Positions 8,281 through 15,866 of a stretch of 64,000 nt of DNA are shown in pieces; within the stretch, counting starts at the first letter, position 1, and each line of letters starts with the position of its first letter. The notes beneath the pieces are model-generated. The model made no database searches and was not told the origin of the DNA. It was given only the letters and a program-made list of their open reading frames with translations. The position numbers and the translations under genes are program-made. Source of the stretch: Micromonospora gifhornensis (GTDB taxonomy: Bacteria; Actinomycetota; Actinomycetes; Mycobacteriales; Micromonosporaceae); assembly GCF_016863515.1 (NCBI RefSeq), contig NZ_BOPA01000020.1, positions 124,001 through 188,000 on the forward strand, read 5' to 3'.

Positions 8281-9807
8281 ATGTCCTCCACAGTGACATC
8301 GCAGCGACCAAGCAACGTCTCCGAAGCGTTGGCCCGTGGCCGTCTCGGCGTACCCTCCGTGGTCTTCTTCGTCCTGTCCGCGGCGGCGCCGCTGACCGTG
8401 GTCGCCGGGGTGGTCACCACCGGCTACGGGGTCATCGGTGTGCTCGGCATCCCGCTGGCCTTCCTGGCGGTCGCCGCCGTGCTTGCCATCTTCTCCGCCG
8501 GCTACGTGGCGATGGCCCGCCGGATGGCCAACGCCGGCGCCTTCTACGCCTACGTCGCGCGTGGCCTGGGCCGCCCCGCCGGGGTGGGCACGGCCTGGGT
8601 CGCGCTGCTGGCCTACAACGCGTTGCAGGTCGGGCTCTACGGCACCATCGGCGCGGCGGCCACGCCGGTACTGGACCGGCTCTTCGGCATCACCCCACAG
8701 TGGTGGATCGTGGCGCTGGTGGCCTGGGCGCTGGTGGGGGTCCTCGGCCTGCTCCGGGTGGACATCAACGGCATGGTGCTGGCCGCGCTGCTCTGCGCCG
8801 AGATCGCCATCATCGTGCTGTTCGACCTGGGTCAGCTGAGCAACCCGGCCGCCGGTGGCGCCACCTTCGCGGCCTTCTCGCCGGACAACTTCTTCGTGCC
8901 GGGGGTCGGCGCGGTCCTGGTGCTGGCAATCCTGGGTTTCGTCGGCTTCGAGGCCTCGGTGGTGTTCAGCGAGGAGAGCAAGGACCCGAAGCGGACCGTA
9001 CCGATGGCCACCTACCTGTCCGTGGCGATCATCGGCGTGATCTACGCGCTCTCCTCGTGGAGCATGACGGTCGCCGTGGGACCGGACCGCATCGTCGAGG
9101 AGGCCGGCACCCAGAGCATCGACCTGATCTTCAACCTCGCCGGGGCGCACCTGGGCGACACCGTGCTCACCATCGGCCAGGCGCTCTTCCTGACCTCGGT
9201 GCTGGCCGCCATGATCTCGTTCCACAACACGACCGCCCGGTACGCCTTCGCGCTCGGCCGGGAGCGGGTGCTGCCGGCGGCGTTCGGGCGGACCTCGCCG
9301 GCCACCGGCGCGCCCCGGGCCGCCTCGCTGGCGCAGAGCGCGCTCGGCCTGGCGGTGATCCTGCTGTACGCCGTCAACGGCTGGGACCCGGTGCTGCAAC
9401 TGTTCTTCTGGCTGGGCACCAGTGGCGGCTTCGGTGTGCTGCTGCTGATCGCGACGACCGCGATCGCGATCATCGTGTACTTCGCGCGCAGCGGTGAGCA
9501 GGAGACCCTGTGGCGCCGGCTGATCGCTCCCGGCATCGCCGCGATCGCGCTGTTCGCGATCATCGTGTTGGCGGTGCAGAACTTCGCCAACCTGCTCGGC
9601 GTGGAACCCGACTCGCCGCTGCGCTGGCTCTTCCCGGCGGCGTACCCGGTCGCCGCCGCGCTCGGTGTGCTCTGGGGTGTGGTGCTGCGGCGCAGCCGCC
9701 CCGACACGTACGCCCGGATCGGGCTGGGTGCGGAGAGCACCGCAGCGGTCGTCGGGTTGCCCCCGGCGGACACCGATCCGGTGCAGCCCACGACGGGGGT
9801 GCGGTGA
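8281..9807 (+). CDS. APC-family amino acid/polyamine permease
   Basis: This 508-residue integral membrane protein has about twelve hydrophobic segments. The first reads VFFVLSAAAPLTVVAGVV and is followed by GYVAMARRMANAGAFYAYVARGLG, which is characteristic of the amino acid-polyamine-organocation superfamily. A GFEASVVFSEESKDPKRTVP loop, the APC consensus between helices 6 and 7, is clear. The stop codon overlaps the ATG of the following GNAT gene (ATGA), so the two are translationally coupled. The substrate cannot be predicted, although coupling to an acetyltransferase would fit an amine. Confidence 0.9.
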   Translation: MSSTVTSQRPSNVSEALARGRLGVPSVVFFVLSAAAPLTVVAGVVTTGYGVIGVLGIPLAFLAVAAVLAIFSAGYVAMARRMANAGAFYAYVARGLGRPAGVGTAWVALLAYNALQVGLYGTIGAAATPVLDRLFGITPQWWIVALVAWALVGVLGLLRVDINGMVLAALLCAEIAIIVLFDLGQLSNPAAGGATFAAFSPDNFFVPGVGAVLVLAILGFVGFEASVVFSEESKDPKRTVPMATYLSVAIIGVIYALSSWSMTVAVGPDRIVEEAGTQSIDLIFNLAGAHLGDTVLTIGQALFLTSVLAAMISFHNTTARYAFALGRERVLPAAFGRTSPATGAPRAASLAQSALGLAVILLYAVNGWDPVLQLFFWLGTSGGFGVLLLIATTAIAIIVYFARSGEQETLWRRLIAPGIAAIALFAIIVLAVQNFANLLGVEPDSPLRWLFPAAYPVAAALGVLWGVVLRRSRPDTYARIGLGAESTAAVVGLPPADTDPVQPTTGVR

Positions 9808-10400
9808 TGACGCAGGCGGACATCGAGCGCCTCGGCCCCACTGACGCGCGGTGGGTGGCCGAACGGATCGCCGAGGCGTTCCTGGTGCTGGACGCGACCC
9901 GGTGGCTGGTGCCGGACGAGGCCAAGCGGGAAGCGGTGCTGGCCGCCCAGTTCGAGATCGTCGTGTCGCACGCGCTGCGGCACGGGCTGGTCTTCGGCAC
10001 CGCAGACCGGGTCGGCGTGGCCGTCTGGCTGCCGTCGGTCGGCGATCCGCTGCCCGAGCCGGAGGACTACGACGCCCGGCTGGCCGCCGCGTGCGGGGAG
10101 TGGACGCCCCGCTTCGCCCACCTCGACGAGCTGTTCGCGGCGAACCACCCGCATGCCGACCACCACCATCTGGCGATGCTGGCCGTGCGGCCGGACCGCC
10201 AGGGCACGGGTGTCGGGAGCGCGTTGATGCGGCACCACCATGCCTGGCTGGACGCCAACGGCGTACCGGCCTATCTGGAGGCGAGCAGCGAGACCAGCCG
10301 GGACCTGTACGCGCGGCACGGTTACCGGGTCTCCGAGCCGTTCCGGCTGCCGGACGGCACGCCGTTCTGGCCGATGTGGCGAGAACCGGGCAACAACTGA
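9807..10400 (+). CDS. GNAT family N-acetyltransferase coupled to the permease
   Basis: This encodes 197 residues. The GNAT A-motif is visible as HHHLAMLAVRPDRQGTGVGSALMRHHH and the C-terminal motif as VPAYLEASSETSRDLYARHGY. The N-terminal half carries FRVSEPF-like and polar surface elements as in the puromycin-acetyltransferase-like branch of the family, but this alone does not identify a substrate. The ATG overlaps the permease stop by one base. A perfect hairpin terminator follows 18 bp after the stop. Confidence 0.85.
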   Translation: MTQADIERLGPTDARWVAERIAEAFLVLDATRWLVPDEAKREAVLAAQFEIVVSHALRHGLVFGTADRVGVAVWLPSVGDPLPEPEDYDARLAAACGEWTPRFAHLDELFAANHPHADHHHLAMLAVRPDRQGTGVGSALMRHHHAWLDANGVPAYLEASSETSRDLYARHGYRVSEPFRLPDGTPFWPMWREPGNN

Positions 10401-10417
10401 GAATGACCCCGGACACG

Positions 10418-10449
10418 ACGATGGCCGGGCCCGCCGGCCCGGCCATCGT
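10418..10449. terminator. Bidirectional hairpin terminator
   Basis: Perfect 14-bp arms ACGATGGCCGGGCC and its complement surround a four-base CGCC loop. It lies between the convergent GNAT and sigma-factor genes. Confidence 0.8.
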
Positions 10450-10461
10450 CGCCACCCCCTC

Positions 10462-11295
10462 CTAGTACGTTCCGTCGAGCTGCCCCCGCAGCTTCGTCAG
10501 TGCCCGGGCCAGCAGCCGGGACACGTGCATCTGCGAGACGCCGATCTGGTCGGCGATCTGCGACTGCGTCAGGTTTCCGTAGAAGCGCAGCGTCAGGATC
10601 TTCTGCTCGCGCTCGTCCAGCGTGGCCAGTGCCGGGCCCAGCGCCACCCGCAGCTCGGCCAGCTCGAACTCGCTGTCCTCGCCGCCGAGCATGTCGCCGA
10701 GCTCGGTCGCCCGGTCGCCGTCGCCGGTGGGCGTGGACAGCGACACCGCGTTGTAGGCGCGGGCACCCTCCAGGCCCTCCAGCACCTCTTCCTCGGTGAG
10801 CTTGAGGTGGGCGGCGATGTCGGCGACCGTCGGCGAGCGGCCCAGGGTCTGCAGCAGCGAGCTGTTGGCGTCCGAGATGGCCAGGCGCAGTTCCTGCAAC
10901 CGGCGGGGGACCCGGATGTCCCAGGTGCGGTCGCGGAAGTGGCGCTTGAGCTCGCCGATGATGGTGGGGATCGCGTAGCCGGCGAAGTCGACGCCGCGCG
11001 TGGGATCGAACTTGTCGATCGCCTTGATCAGGCCGACCGCCGCGGTCTGGGCCAGGTCGTCGGTCGGCTCGCCCCGGCCGCTGTAGCGGTGGGCGAGGTG
11101 GTTCGCCAGCGGCAGCCATGCCTCGATGGCCCGGTCGCGCAGCGCGGCACGGGACGGGTGCCCGGCGGGCAGCGCGGCCATCGCGTTGAGCAGGTCGGTG
11201 GCGCTGTCGGTGAGCGCTCGCGGGTCGAGCTTCGCCGCGGTCGTCGGTGCGGTTGCCGGCTCGGTTGCCGGCTCGGTGATCGTTGGCGCGGTCAT
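10462..11295 (-). CDS. RNA polymerase sigma factor, SigB/SigF/SigG subfamily
   Basis: This 277-residue group 3 sigma-70 factor has region 2 (about 85-160: LAHRYSGRGEPTDDLAQTAAVGLIKAIDKFDP, then GVDFAGYAIPTIIGELKRHFRD), region 3 (about 175-235) and a region 4 helix-turn-helix at the end (QKILTLRFYGNLTQSQIADQIGVSQMHVSRLL). This is the stress or sporulation sigma type controlled by anti-sigma kinases and SpoIIE-like phosphatases in actinomycetes. No anti-sigma gene is adjacent, but a SpoIIE phosphatase lies at 25.4-27.5 kb. The start is ATG at 11295 after GGGAGGACC. The frame remains open upstream but in non-coding-like sequence. Confidence 0.9.
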   Translation of the reverse strand: MTAPTITEPATEPATAPTTAAKLDPRALTDSATDLLNAMAALPAGHPSRAALRDRAIEAWLPLANHLAHRYSGRGEPTDDLAQTAAVGLIKAIDKFDPTRGVDFAGYAIPTIIGELKRHFRDRTWDIRVPRRLQELRLAISDANSSLLQTLGRSPTVADIAAHLKLTEEEVLEGLEGARAYNAVSLSTPTGDGDRATELGDMLGGEDSEFELAELRVALGPALATLDEREQKILTLRFYGNLTQSQIADQIGVSQMHVSRLLARALTKLRGQLDGTY

Positions 11296-11567
11296 GGTGG
11301 TCCTCCCTGCACCTCGTCCGCGGATAAAGACGTGACGCTTTGGTTGGGCGCTGTTCGTACGTTCGGGAGTCACCATAGCCTGATAGGGCGGCAGAAATCT
11401 AGCCGAACGGACGATGTCTTTAAGTGATTTTAAGTCGCTAAACGACATGAATCAGACACGTGTCGGTGGTTTCGATGGCGCAAAGATGGTGACTGTCGCG
11501 TTTTCGTCCTTGTCCCGTGGACGGGACTGGACGTAGCGTCGCGGTACATCCCCTGTCCGGAGGCGCC

Positions 11568-12290
11568 GTGCTCGACCCTGCCGTACCCCACCTCGTGGTC
11601 AACAGCCGCGCGCTCTACTTCAGCTGGCTGCCGGCGGATCCCGACGCGGTGGCCGCGCTCGTCCCGGCCGGCCTGCGACCGCATCCGGACCGGCAGGTGT
11701 TCATGAACCAGTACGTGGTCGACGACGCCGCCCAGACCTCCGGGTTCGGCGCGTACTCGCTTGCCTATCTCGGGGTGACCCTGGCCGACGTGCCCGCCCC
11801 GGACGGGGTGACCCCGGGCGGCTGGTGGACCCACTACGTGACCTCCAGCGAACAGGTCCGCGGCTACGCCCTCGCCCGCGGCGCTCCCGCCCTGGCCGGA
11901 AGCACCACCATCAGGTCGGACCACGACAAGGTGGTGGCCGAGACGGAGATCGGTGGGGTGCCGGTGATCCGGTCCCAGGCCCGCGTCGGTGAGACGGGCA
12001 CCAGCATGCACAACGGCCACCACCGCTACCTCACCGCCCTGGGCGGGCAGCTGGTCAGCAGCATCTATCCGGTCGTCTCCGAACCGGTCGGCGAGTTCGA
12101 GATCGAGTCGGTGGAGTTCCTCGAACCCGAGCATCCGATCTACGCGCTGCGTCCGGAGAACCCGCTCACCATCGCCTGGGGCTATTACGCCCCGCGGTCG
12201 TCGTTCGCCTACCCGGGCGGGCTGACGGTGTGGGGCGAATTGGAGCCGTCCGGTGGCGCGACGGGGGTTTCCGCGGGCCCATACGGGTAA
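11568..12290 (+). CDS. Acetoacetate-decarboxylase-like family protein
   Basis: This encodes 240 residues. The start is GTG preceded by CCGGAGG. The N-terminus (SRALYFSWLPADPDAVAALV, then PAGLRPHPDRQVFMNQYVVDD) and the repeated beta-strand pattern resemble the acetoacetate decarboxylase superfamily. I cannot confirm the catalytic lysine by alignment, so enzymatic decarboxylation is not claimed. The region around 105-170 (DHDKVVAETEIGGVPVIR, SMHNGHHRYLTALGG) is well conserved-looking but of unknown role. It precedes the 42-aa membrane protein by 47 bp. Confidence 0.6.
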   Translation: MLDPAVPHLVVNSRALYFSWLPADPDAVAALVPAGLRPHPDRQVFMNQYVVDDAAQTSGFGAYSLAYLGVTLADVPAPDGVTPGGWWTHYVTSSEQVRGYALARGAPALAGSTTIRSDHDKVVAETEIGGVPVIRSQARVGETGTSMHNGHHRYLTALGGQLVSSIYPVVSEPVGEFEIESVEFLEPEHPIYALRPENPLTIAWGYYAPRSSFAYPGGLTVWGELEPSGGATGVSAGPYG

Positions 12291-12337
12291 CCCAGGGGCT
12301 GGATCGGCATACACCCCTACCTCGAGGAGGCCGCACC

Positions 12338-12466
12338 ATGCCCGGCGAGACGACGCGCGCTGTGACCGAACACCGCGAGCAGGCGGTGGAGGGGGAGCGG
12401 GGAGCGCTGTTGGCCGTACTGGTGATGGTGGTGCTCGGCGTGGCCGGGATATTCGCCGTTTCCTGA
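12338..12466 (+). CDS. Small single-pass membrane protein (42 aa)
   Basis: The ATG is preceded by GAGGAGG seven bases upstream, a strong ribosome site. The protein has a charged N-terminal half (REQAVEGERG) and one hydrophobic helix ALLAVLVMVVLGVAGIFAVS that runs to the C-terminus. The function is unknown. Most of the gene and its terminator are duplicated nearly perfectly at 19657-19829, where the start region is missing, so this copy is the intact one. Confidence 0.7.
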   Translation: MPGETTRAVTEHREQAVEGERGALLAVLVMVVLGVAGIFAVS

Positions 12467-12527
12467 CCAGCGGGGGCGCCCCGGTCGCATCGGGCGCCCC
12501 CCATCTGTCGTCACGATCGGGTCAGGG
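12355..12527. repeat. Left copy of a 173-bp direct repeat bounding the NRPS-like cluster
   Basis: Positions 12355-12527 match 19657-19829 at a constant offset of 7302, with a single difference (A at 12370, G at 19672). The copy covers most of the 42-aa membrane gene, its terminator hairpin and a few bases equivalent to the end of the pirin gene. Weak similarity continues to about 12535. The two copies enclose a block of about 7.1 kb. Confidence 0.95.
12472..12501. terminator. Hairpin terminator of the small membrane gene
   Basis: Ten-base arms GGGGGCGCCC and GGGCGCCCCC flank a short loop just after the stop codon. An identical copy follows the truncated gene at 19774-19803. Confidence 0.75.
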
Positions 12528-12610
12528 CCGGGAACGCCCTGCATGCCGCCAGCGAGGAGTGACCCGGCACCGGCCGTGGAAGGTCGTCGGGACTGCAGTC
12601 CGGGCGCTGT

Positions 12611-13345
12611 TCAGGCCGGGTGCGGCGAGAACCGCAGCGCGTGCAGCGCCTGGTAGAACGGCCGGTGGTACGCCTCCAGCGCGGCCAGCCGGGGGTCGTT
12701 GTCGGGGCGTACTTCGTGGCGGGTGGTCCGGGTGGTGAAGCCGCTGCTCGCCTCCACCTCCCGGTGCCACGCCCGGGTGCGCGCGAAGGCCTGCTGCTCG
12801 CCGGGCTGCCAGCGCAGCGCCTCCGGGCGGTGCGGGAGCCCGGTCACCTGGCAGAACCGCTCGGTGGCCGCCTCCGGTGTGGCGGCCACCTCGTCGCCGT
12901 CGAGCACCAGCGGGACCTCCCCGGTGACCGCGCGGACCGCCTCGACCATGCCGTGCAGTCGTTCGAAGCCGATCTCGTCGCATTCGACCGACTGGTTCAT
13001 CGCGTAGTGCGAGGCGACCACGGCGGCCGGGTCCCGGATCATGAAGGTGTTGGTGACGTCGGTGTAGAGCCGCCGGTCGCGCAGGATCTCGTCGTAGGGG
13101 TAGTCGGTGGTCTCCTTGAGGAAGACCCGCTGTCCGCTGCGCCGGCCGAGGGCGAGCAGCAGGTCGAAGAGTTCACCGATGCTGGCGGCGCGCTCGCCGT
13201 CGATGTCGAAGTGCCCCACGGCCGCCAGGTTGGAGAAGGGTTCGTGCACGACGGCCAGGTCACCGCGCTCGATCAGCATCCGCAGGAACGCCGTGGAGCG
13301 GGAGCGCGGCACCGCCCAGAGGGCGATCACCGGGGTGCCGCTCAC
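12611..13345 (-). CDS. Sulfotransferase family protein
   Basis: This 244-residue protein has the two PAPS-binding signatures of sulfotransferases. The 5'-phosphosulfate loop WAVPRSRSTAFLRML sits at about 10-24, where PRSRSTA replaces the usual PRSGTT or PRSGST, and the 3'-phosphate motif FMIRDPAAVVASHYA is at about 110. It probably transfers sulfate to a hydroxyl of a small molecule, but a sulfotransferase-fold enzyme with another role is possible. Its start overlaps the stop of the aldo/keto reductase by four bases, so the two are translationally coupled inside the repeat-bounded cluster. Confidence 0.75.
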   Translation of the reverse strand: MSGTPVIALWAVPRSRSTAFLRMLIERGDLAVVHEPFSNLAAVGHFDIDGERAASIGELFDLLLALGRRSGQRVFLKETTDYPYDEILRDRRLYTDVTNTFMIRDPAAVVASHYAMNQSVECDEIGFERLHGMVEAVRAVTGEVPLVLDGDEVAATPEAATERFCQVTGLPHRPEALRWQPGEQQAFARTRAWHREVEASSGFTTRTTRHEVRPDNDPRLAALEAYHRPFYQALHALRFSPHPA

Positions 13346-14325
13346 TGGGACCAGGCGGTGGGTTGGCGGTCCCAGCGGTGCTCGCGCAGCCGGGCCAGTA
13401 CCGACTCCTCCAGCGGGGGCGCGTCACTGGTGGCCAGGTTCGCGTGCACATGATGGATCTTGCGCATGCCGGGGATGACCGTGCTGACCGTCGGGTGCGC
13501 GAGGATGAACCGCAGCGCCAGCTCCGGCATGGTCATCCCGTCCGGTACGTCCTTGGCCAGCGCCTCGGCCCGCGCGACGCTGGCGGCGAGGTTCTCCGGC
13601 ACGAAGTAGCTGTTGCGCCAGTCACCCTCGGGCCAGGTGCTCTCCGTGGTCAGGGTGCCGGTCAGCGTCCCCTCGTCGAAGGGCACCCGGGCGATCACCG
13701 CCACGTCCAGCTCCTGGCAGAGACCGAAGAGTTCGTCCTCCGGGGCCTGGTCGAAGATGTTGTAGATCACCTGGACGGCGTCCACCAGGCCGGTACGCAT
13801 CGCGGCCATGCCGTTCCACGGTTCCCAGCGGTTGAGGCTGAGCCCGATCCCGGTGACCAACCCCGACTCGCGCAGCTCCCGCACCATGTCCTGCCAGCGT
13901 TGATCCTCGGCCCAGGAGTCCTCCCAGACGTGGAACTGCAACAGGTCGATCCGCTCGACGCCGAGGTTCTCCAGGCTCTTGTGCAGGTACTCCCGGACGT
14001 GGTCGGCCGGGAAGACGTCCTCGAGCCTCGACTCCCGGGTGGACGGCCAGTTACGGTCCTTCGGCGGGATCTTGGTGGCCACGTAGAGCCGGCGGTCCGG
14101 ATGCCGGCGCAGCAGCTCACCGAGGAGCACCTCGCTGTGGCCGCGGCCGTAGATCCAGGCGGTGTCGAAGAAGTTGCAACCCCCCTCGACCGCCGCGTCG
14201 AGGGCGGCGTGGCCGGTGGCGTCGTCGGCGCCGCTCCAACCCCCCTCGCCACCGGCGATGCCCCACATGCCGTAACCGACGTCACTGACCGACCAGCCCA
14301 ACCGACCGAACCTGCGGTACTGCAC
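13342..14325 (-). CDS. Aldo/keto reductase of the repeat-bounded cluster
   Basis: This 327-residue NAD(P)H-dependent reductase has the AKR TIM-barrel signatures: the start YRRFGRLGWSVSDVGYGMWG, the catalytic Asp and Tyr in FFDTAWIYGRGHSEVLLG, the lysine in LYVATKIPPK and the histidine in LLQFHVWED. The C-terminal cofactor-binding part reads PTVSTVIPGMRKIHHVHANL. In context it could reduce the aldehyde released by the NRPS-like reductase domain to an alcohol that the coupled sulfotransferase then modifies. That sequence of steps is inference. It is transcribed with the argininosuccinate-synthase-like gene 69 bp upstream. Confidence 0.88.
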   Translation of the reverse strand: MQYRRFGRLGWSVSDVGYGMWGIAGGEGGWSGADDATGHAALDAAVEGGCNFFDTAWIYGRGHSEVLLGELLRRHPDRRLYVATKIPPKDRNWPSTRESRLEDVFPADHVREYLHKSLENLGVERIDLLQFHVWEDSWAEDQRWQDMVRELRESGLVTGIGLSLNRWEPWNGMAAMRTGLVDAVQVIYNIFDQAPEDELFGLCQELDVAVIARVPFDEGTLTGTLTTESTWPEGDWRNSYFVPENLAASVARAEALAKDVPDGMTMPELALRFILAHPTVSTVIPGMRKIHHVHANLATSDAPPLEESVLARLREHRWDRQPTAWSQ

Positions 14326-14394
14326 GGACCTCTCCTGTCCTGTCGCTGCCTTCGATGGTGGTGCGGGACCGGGCCGGGCGCCGGTGACGTGCCG

Positions 14395-15576
14395 TCAGCG
14401 CAGGCCGACGATCGGCTCGCGCCACCGGTTGCCGCCGGTGCCGAAGCGGGTCTGCTGGTCGTGGCCGACCCCGGGGGCGTCGATGCCGGCGACCCGGGCG
14501 GTGCCCCGGTGCAGGACCAGCCGAACCGTGGCGGTGGCCGGGCGGACCAGCTCGTCGATCGCCGCGCGGGCGGCCGCCGCGACCGGACTGGCGTAGCGGG
14601 CCTCGTAGACCGCCGCGCCGAGCACCGGCCCGAGCGACTGGTAGAGCCCTCGGGCGTGCGGATCGAGGCAGACCTCCAGCACCCGCTGCCAGGCGGTGTC
14701 GAGGATCTCCAGCCCGGGTGCCTCGTAGACGCCCCGGCACCGGGTGCCGATGATCCGGCGTTCCACCACGTCGCGCAACCAGACGCCGTGCCGGGCACCG
14801 AGATCCCGGGCGGTACGCAGCACGTCGACCGGGTCGGGACCGCTGCCGTCGACATCGGTGACCCGGCCGGCGTCGAAGCTGACCGCGACCGTCTCGGCCT
14901 GTGCCGGTGCCTCGCTCGGATAGACGCTCCAGCGGGGTGTCAGGCTGCCGGCGTCGACCGGGGTGGCCAGATCCTCCAGGGCCGAGGACTCGTGCGACGC
15001 GCCGGCGAGGCAGGCGTCGGTGGAGCGGTCGGCGTCGCTGCCCCGGTCGAGGAAGAAGCCGGCGTCTTTGACCGCGTTGAGCATGGCGCCCCGGCCGGCG
15101 GCGAAGCGCTCGAGGGCGTCCGGGTCGGTCCAGGGGGCGTAGACCCGAAGGTCGGGGGCGAACTCCCGAGCGTACGCGGCGAAGCGACGCTGGTCGTTGC
15201 CGCCGCCCACGCAGCCGTGCGCGAGCACCGTGCAGCCGTCGGCCCGCAGCACCGGGGTCAGCTGCTCGACGAGGACGAGCCGGGCCGCACCGGTGGTGTT
15301 CCAGTAACCGCCGTCATGTCGCGCCTGGTAACGCAGCAGGTCGAGACCGATCTCGGCCATCCGGGGGCGCAGGTCGACGACGCTGGCCGGCAGGCCGGCG
15401 TCGCGCAGCGAGGCGACCAGGTCGGCGATCTCGTCCGGGTCGCTCTGTCCCAGGTCGGCGACGTAGTGGTGACTGGCCACGCCCTGCTCCCGCAGCCACA
15501 CACCGAGGGCCAGACTGGAGAGGCCACCGGCCTGGAAGACGCCGACGCGTTGGTCGGCGAGGTCCCCGTGTCGCAT
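14395..15576 (-). CDS. Argininosuccinate-synthase-like protein with degenerate PP-loop
   Basis: This encodes about 393 residues and is collinear with ArgG along its length. Matches include WLREQG...VADLGQ near the N-terminus, LAHGCVGGGNDQRRF (about 125), LRVYAPW, the S-x-D-x-C-L block, SALEDLATP, and RRIIGTRCRGVYEAPG (about 290), followed by RLVLHRGTARVAG. True ArgG enzymes carry a YSGGLDTS ATP loop. Here the same place reads FQAGGLSSL, so the first Ser, the Asp and the Thr-Ser are changed. The Asp-binding G-N-D-Q-x-R-F part is kept. It is therefore unlikely to be the housekeeping arginine enzyme and may condense aspartate with another substrate or have lost ATP chemistry. The ATG at 15576 has GAGAGG upstream; an ATG at 15597 is the alternative. 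Confidence 0.8.
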   Translation of the reverse strand: MRHGDLADQRVGVFQAGGLSSLALGVWLREQGVASHHYVADLGQSDPDEIADLVASLRDAGLPASVVDLRPRMAEIGLDLLRYQARHDGGYWNTTGAARLVLVEQLTPVLRADGCTVLAHGCVGGGNDQRRFAAYAREFAPDLRVYAPWTDPDALERFAAGRGAMLNAVKDAGFFLDRGSDADRSTDACLAGASHESSALEDLATPVDAGSLTPRWSVYPSEAPAQAETVAVSFDAGRVTDVDGSGPDPVDVLRTARDLGARHGVWLRDVVERRIIGTRCRGVYEAPGLEILDTAWQRVLEVCLDPHARGLYQSLGPVLGAAVYEARYASPVAAAARAAIDELVRPATATVRLVLHRGTARVAGIDAPGVGHDQQTRFGTGGNRWREPIVGLR

Positions 15577-15598
15577 GTGTTCGGTGCCTCTCGTCATT

Positions 15599-15612
15599 GG
15601 GCAGCACTGCCC
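15599..15612. promoter_or_regulatory. Inverted repeat near the start of the ArgG-like gene
   Basis: GGGCAG-CA-CTGCCC has perfect six-base arms and a two-base spacer, and sits 22 bp upstream of the chosen start codon. It could be an operator or part of the leader. No regulator gene lies within the cluster, so the binding protein is unknown. Confidence 0.35.
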
Positions 15613-15657
15613 GTTAGGGCTCCTGGCAGGGCCGGCACACCCTAGCAACCTGATCCG

Positions 15658-15762
15658 TCACTCATCAAGGACTGTCGCGACAAGCTGGTCTATGTTAAAA
15701 ACGTAACTCGATTTGCGTAAATCGAATCCGAGCCGACGATCGGCAACCATTATTTCGGTCAT
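15658..15762 (-). CDS. Possible 34-residue peptide gene in the divergent intergenic region
   Basis: An ATG-initiated frame encodes a 34-residue peptide that begins MTEIMVADRR and ends DQLVATVLDE, located 81 bp upstream of the ArgG-like start on the same strand. It has no clear ribosome site (GGATCTGGGTG upstream) and about 50 percent GC at third positions, unlike the neighbours at roughly 90 percent. It may simply be non-coding promoter sequence. A leader or carrier peptide cannot be excluded. Confidence 0.2.
   Translation of the reverse strand: MTEIMVADRRLGFDLRKSSYVFNIDQLVATVLDE
15708..15725. promoter_or_regulatory. Perfect inverted repeat in the divergent promoter region
   Basis: TCGATTT-GCGT-AAATCGA has perfect seven-base arms and a four-base spacer. 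It lies in the only AT-rich stretch of the cluster, between the divergent ArgG-like and NRPS-like genes, where a shared operator would be expected. No regulator is encoded between the direct repeats. Confidence 0.45.
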
Positions 15763-15866
15763 ATCACACCCAGATCCACTATGGCCTGACGATTCCCAGT
15801 GAATCGCCGGTCCTCGACCGTGCGCGCTGGCGACACCTGCCGGCGGCACGGCAGAAGGGACGAGCG

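Noticed and set aside
8152..10455. A 767-codon minus-strand frame opposite the permease and GNAT genes.
   Set aside because: It mirrors the permease coding strand; the composition is Arg/Gly/His-rich and it has no recognisable domain.
13363..15645. A long plus-strand frame opposite the aldo/keto reductase and ArgG-like genes.
   Set aside because: Both real genes on the other strand have complete catalytic motifs, so this is a high-GC artefact.
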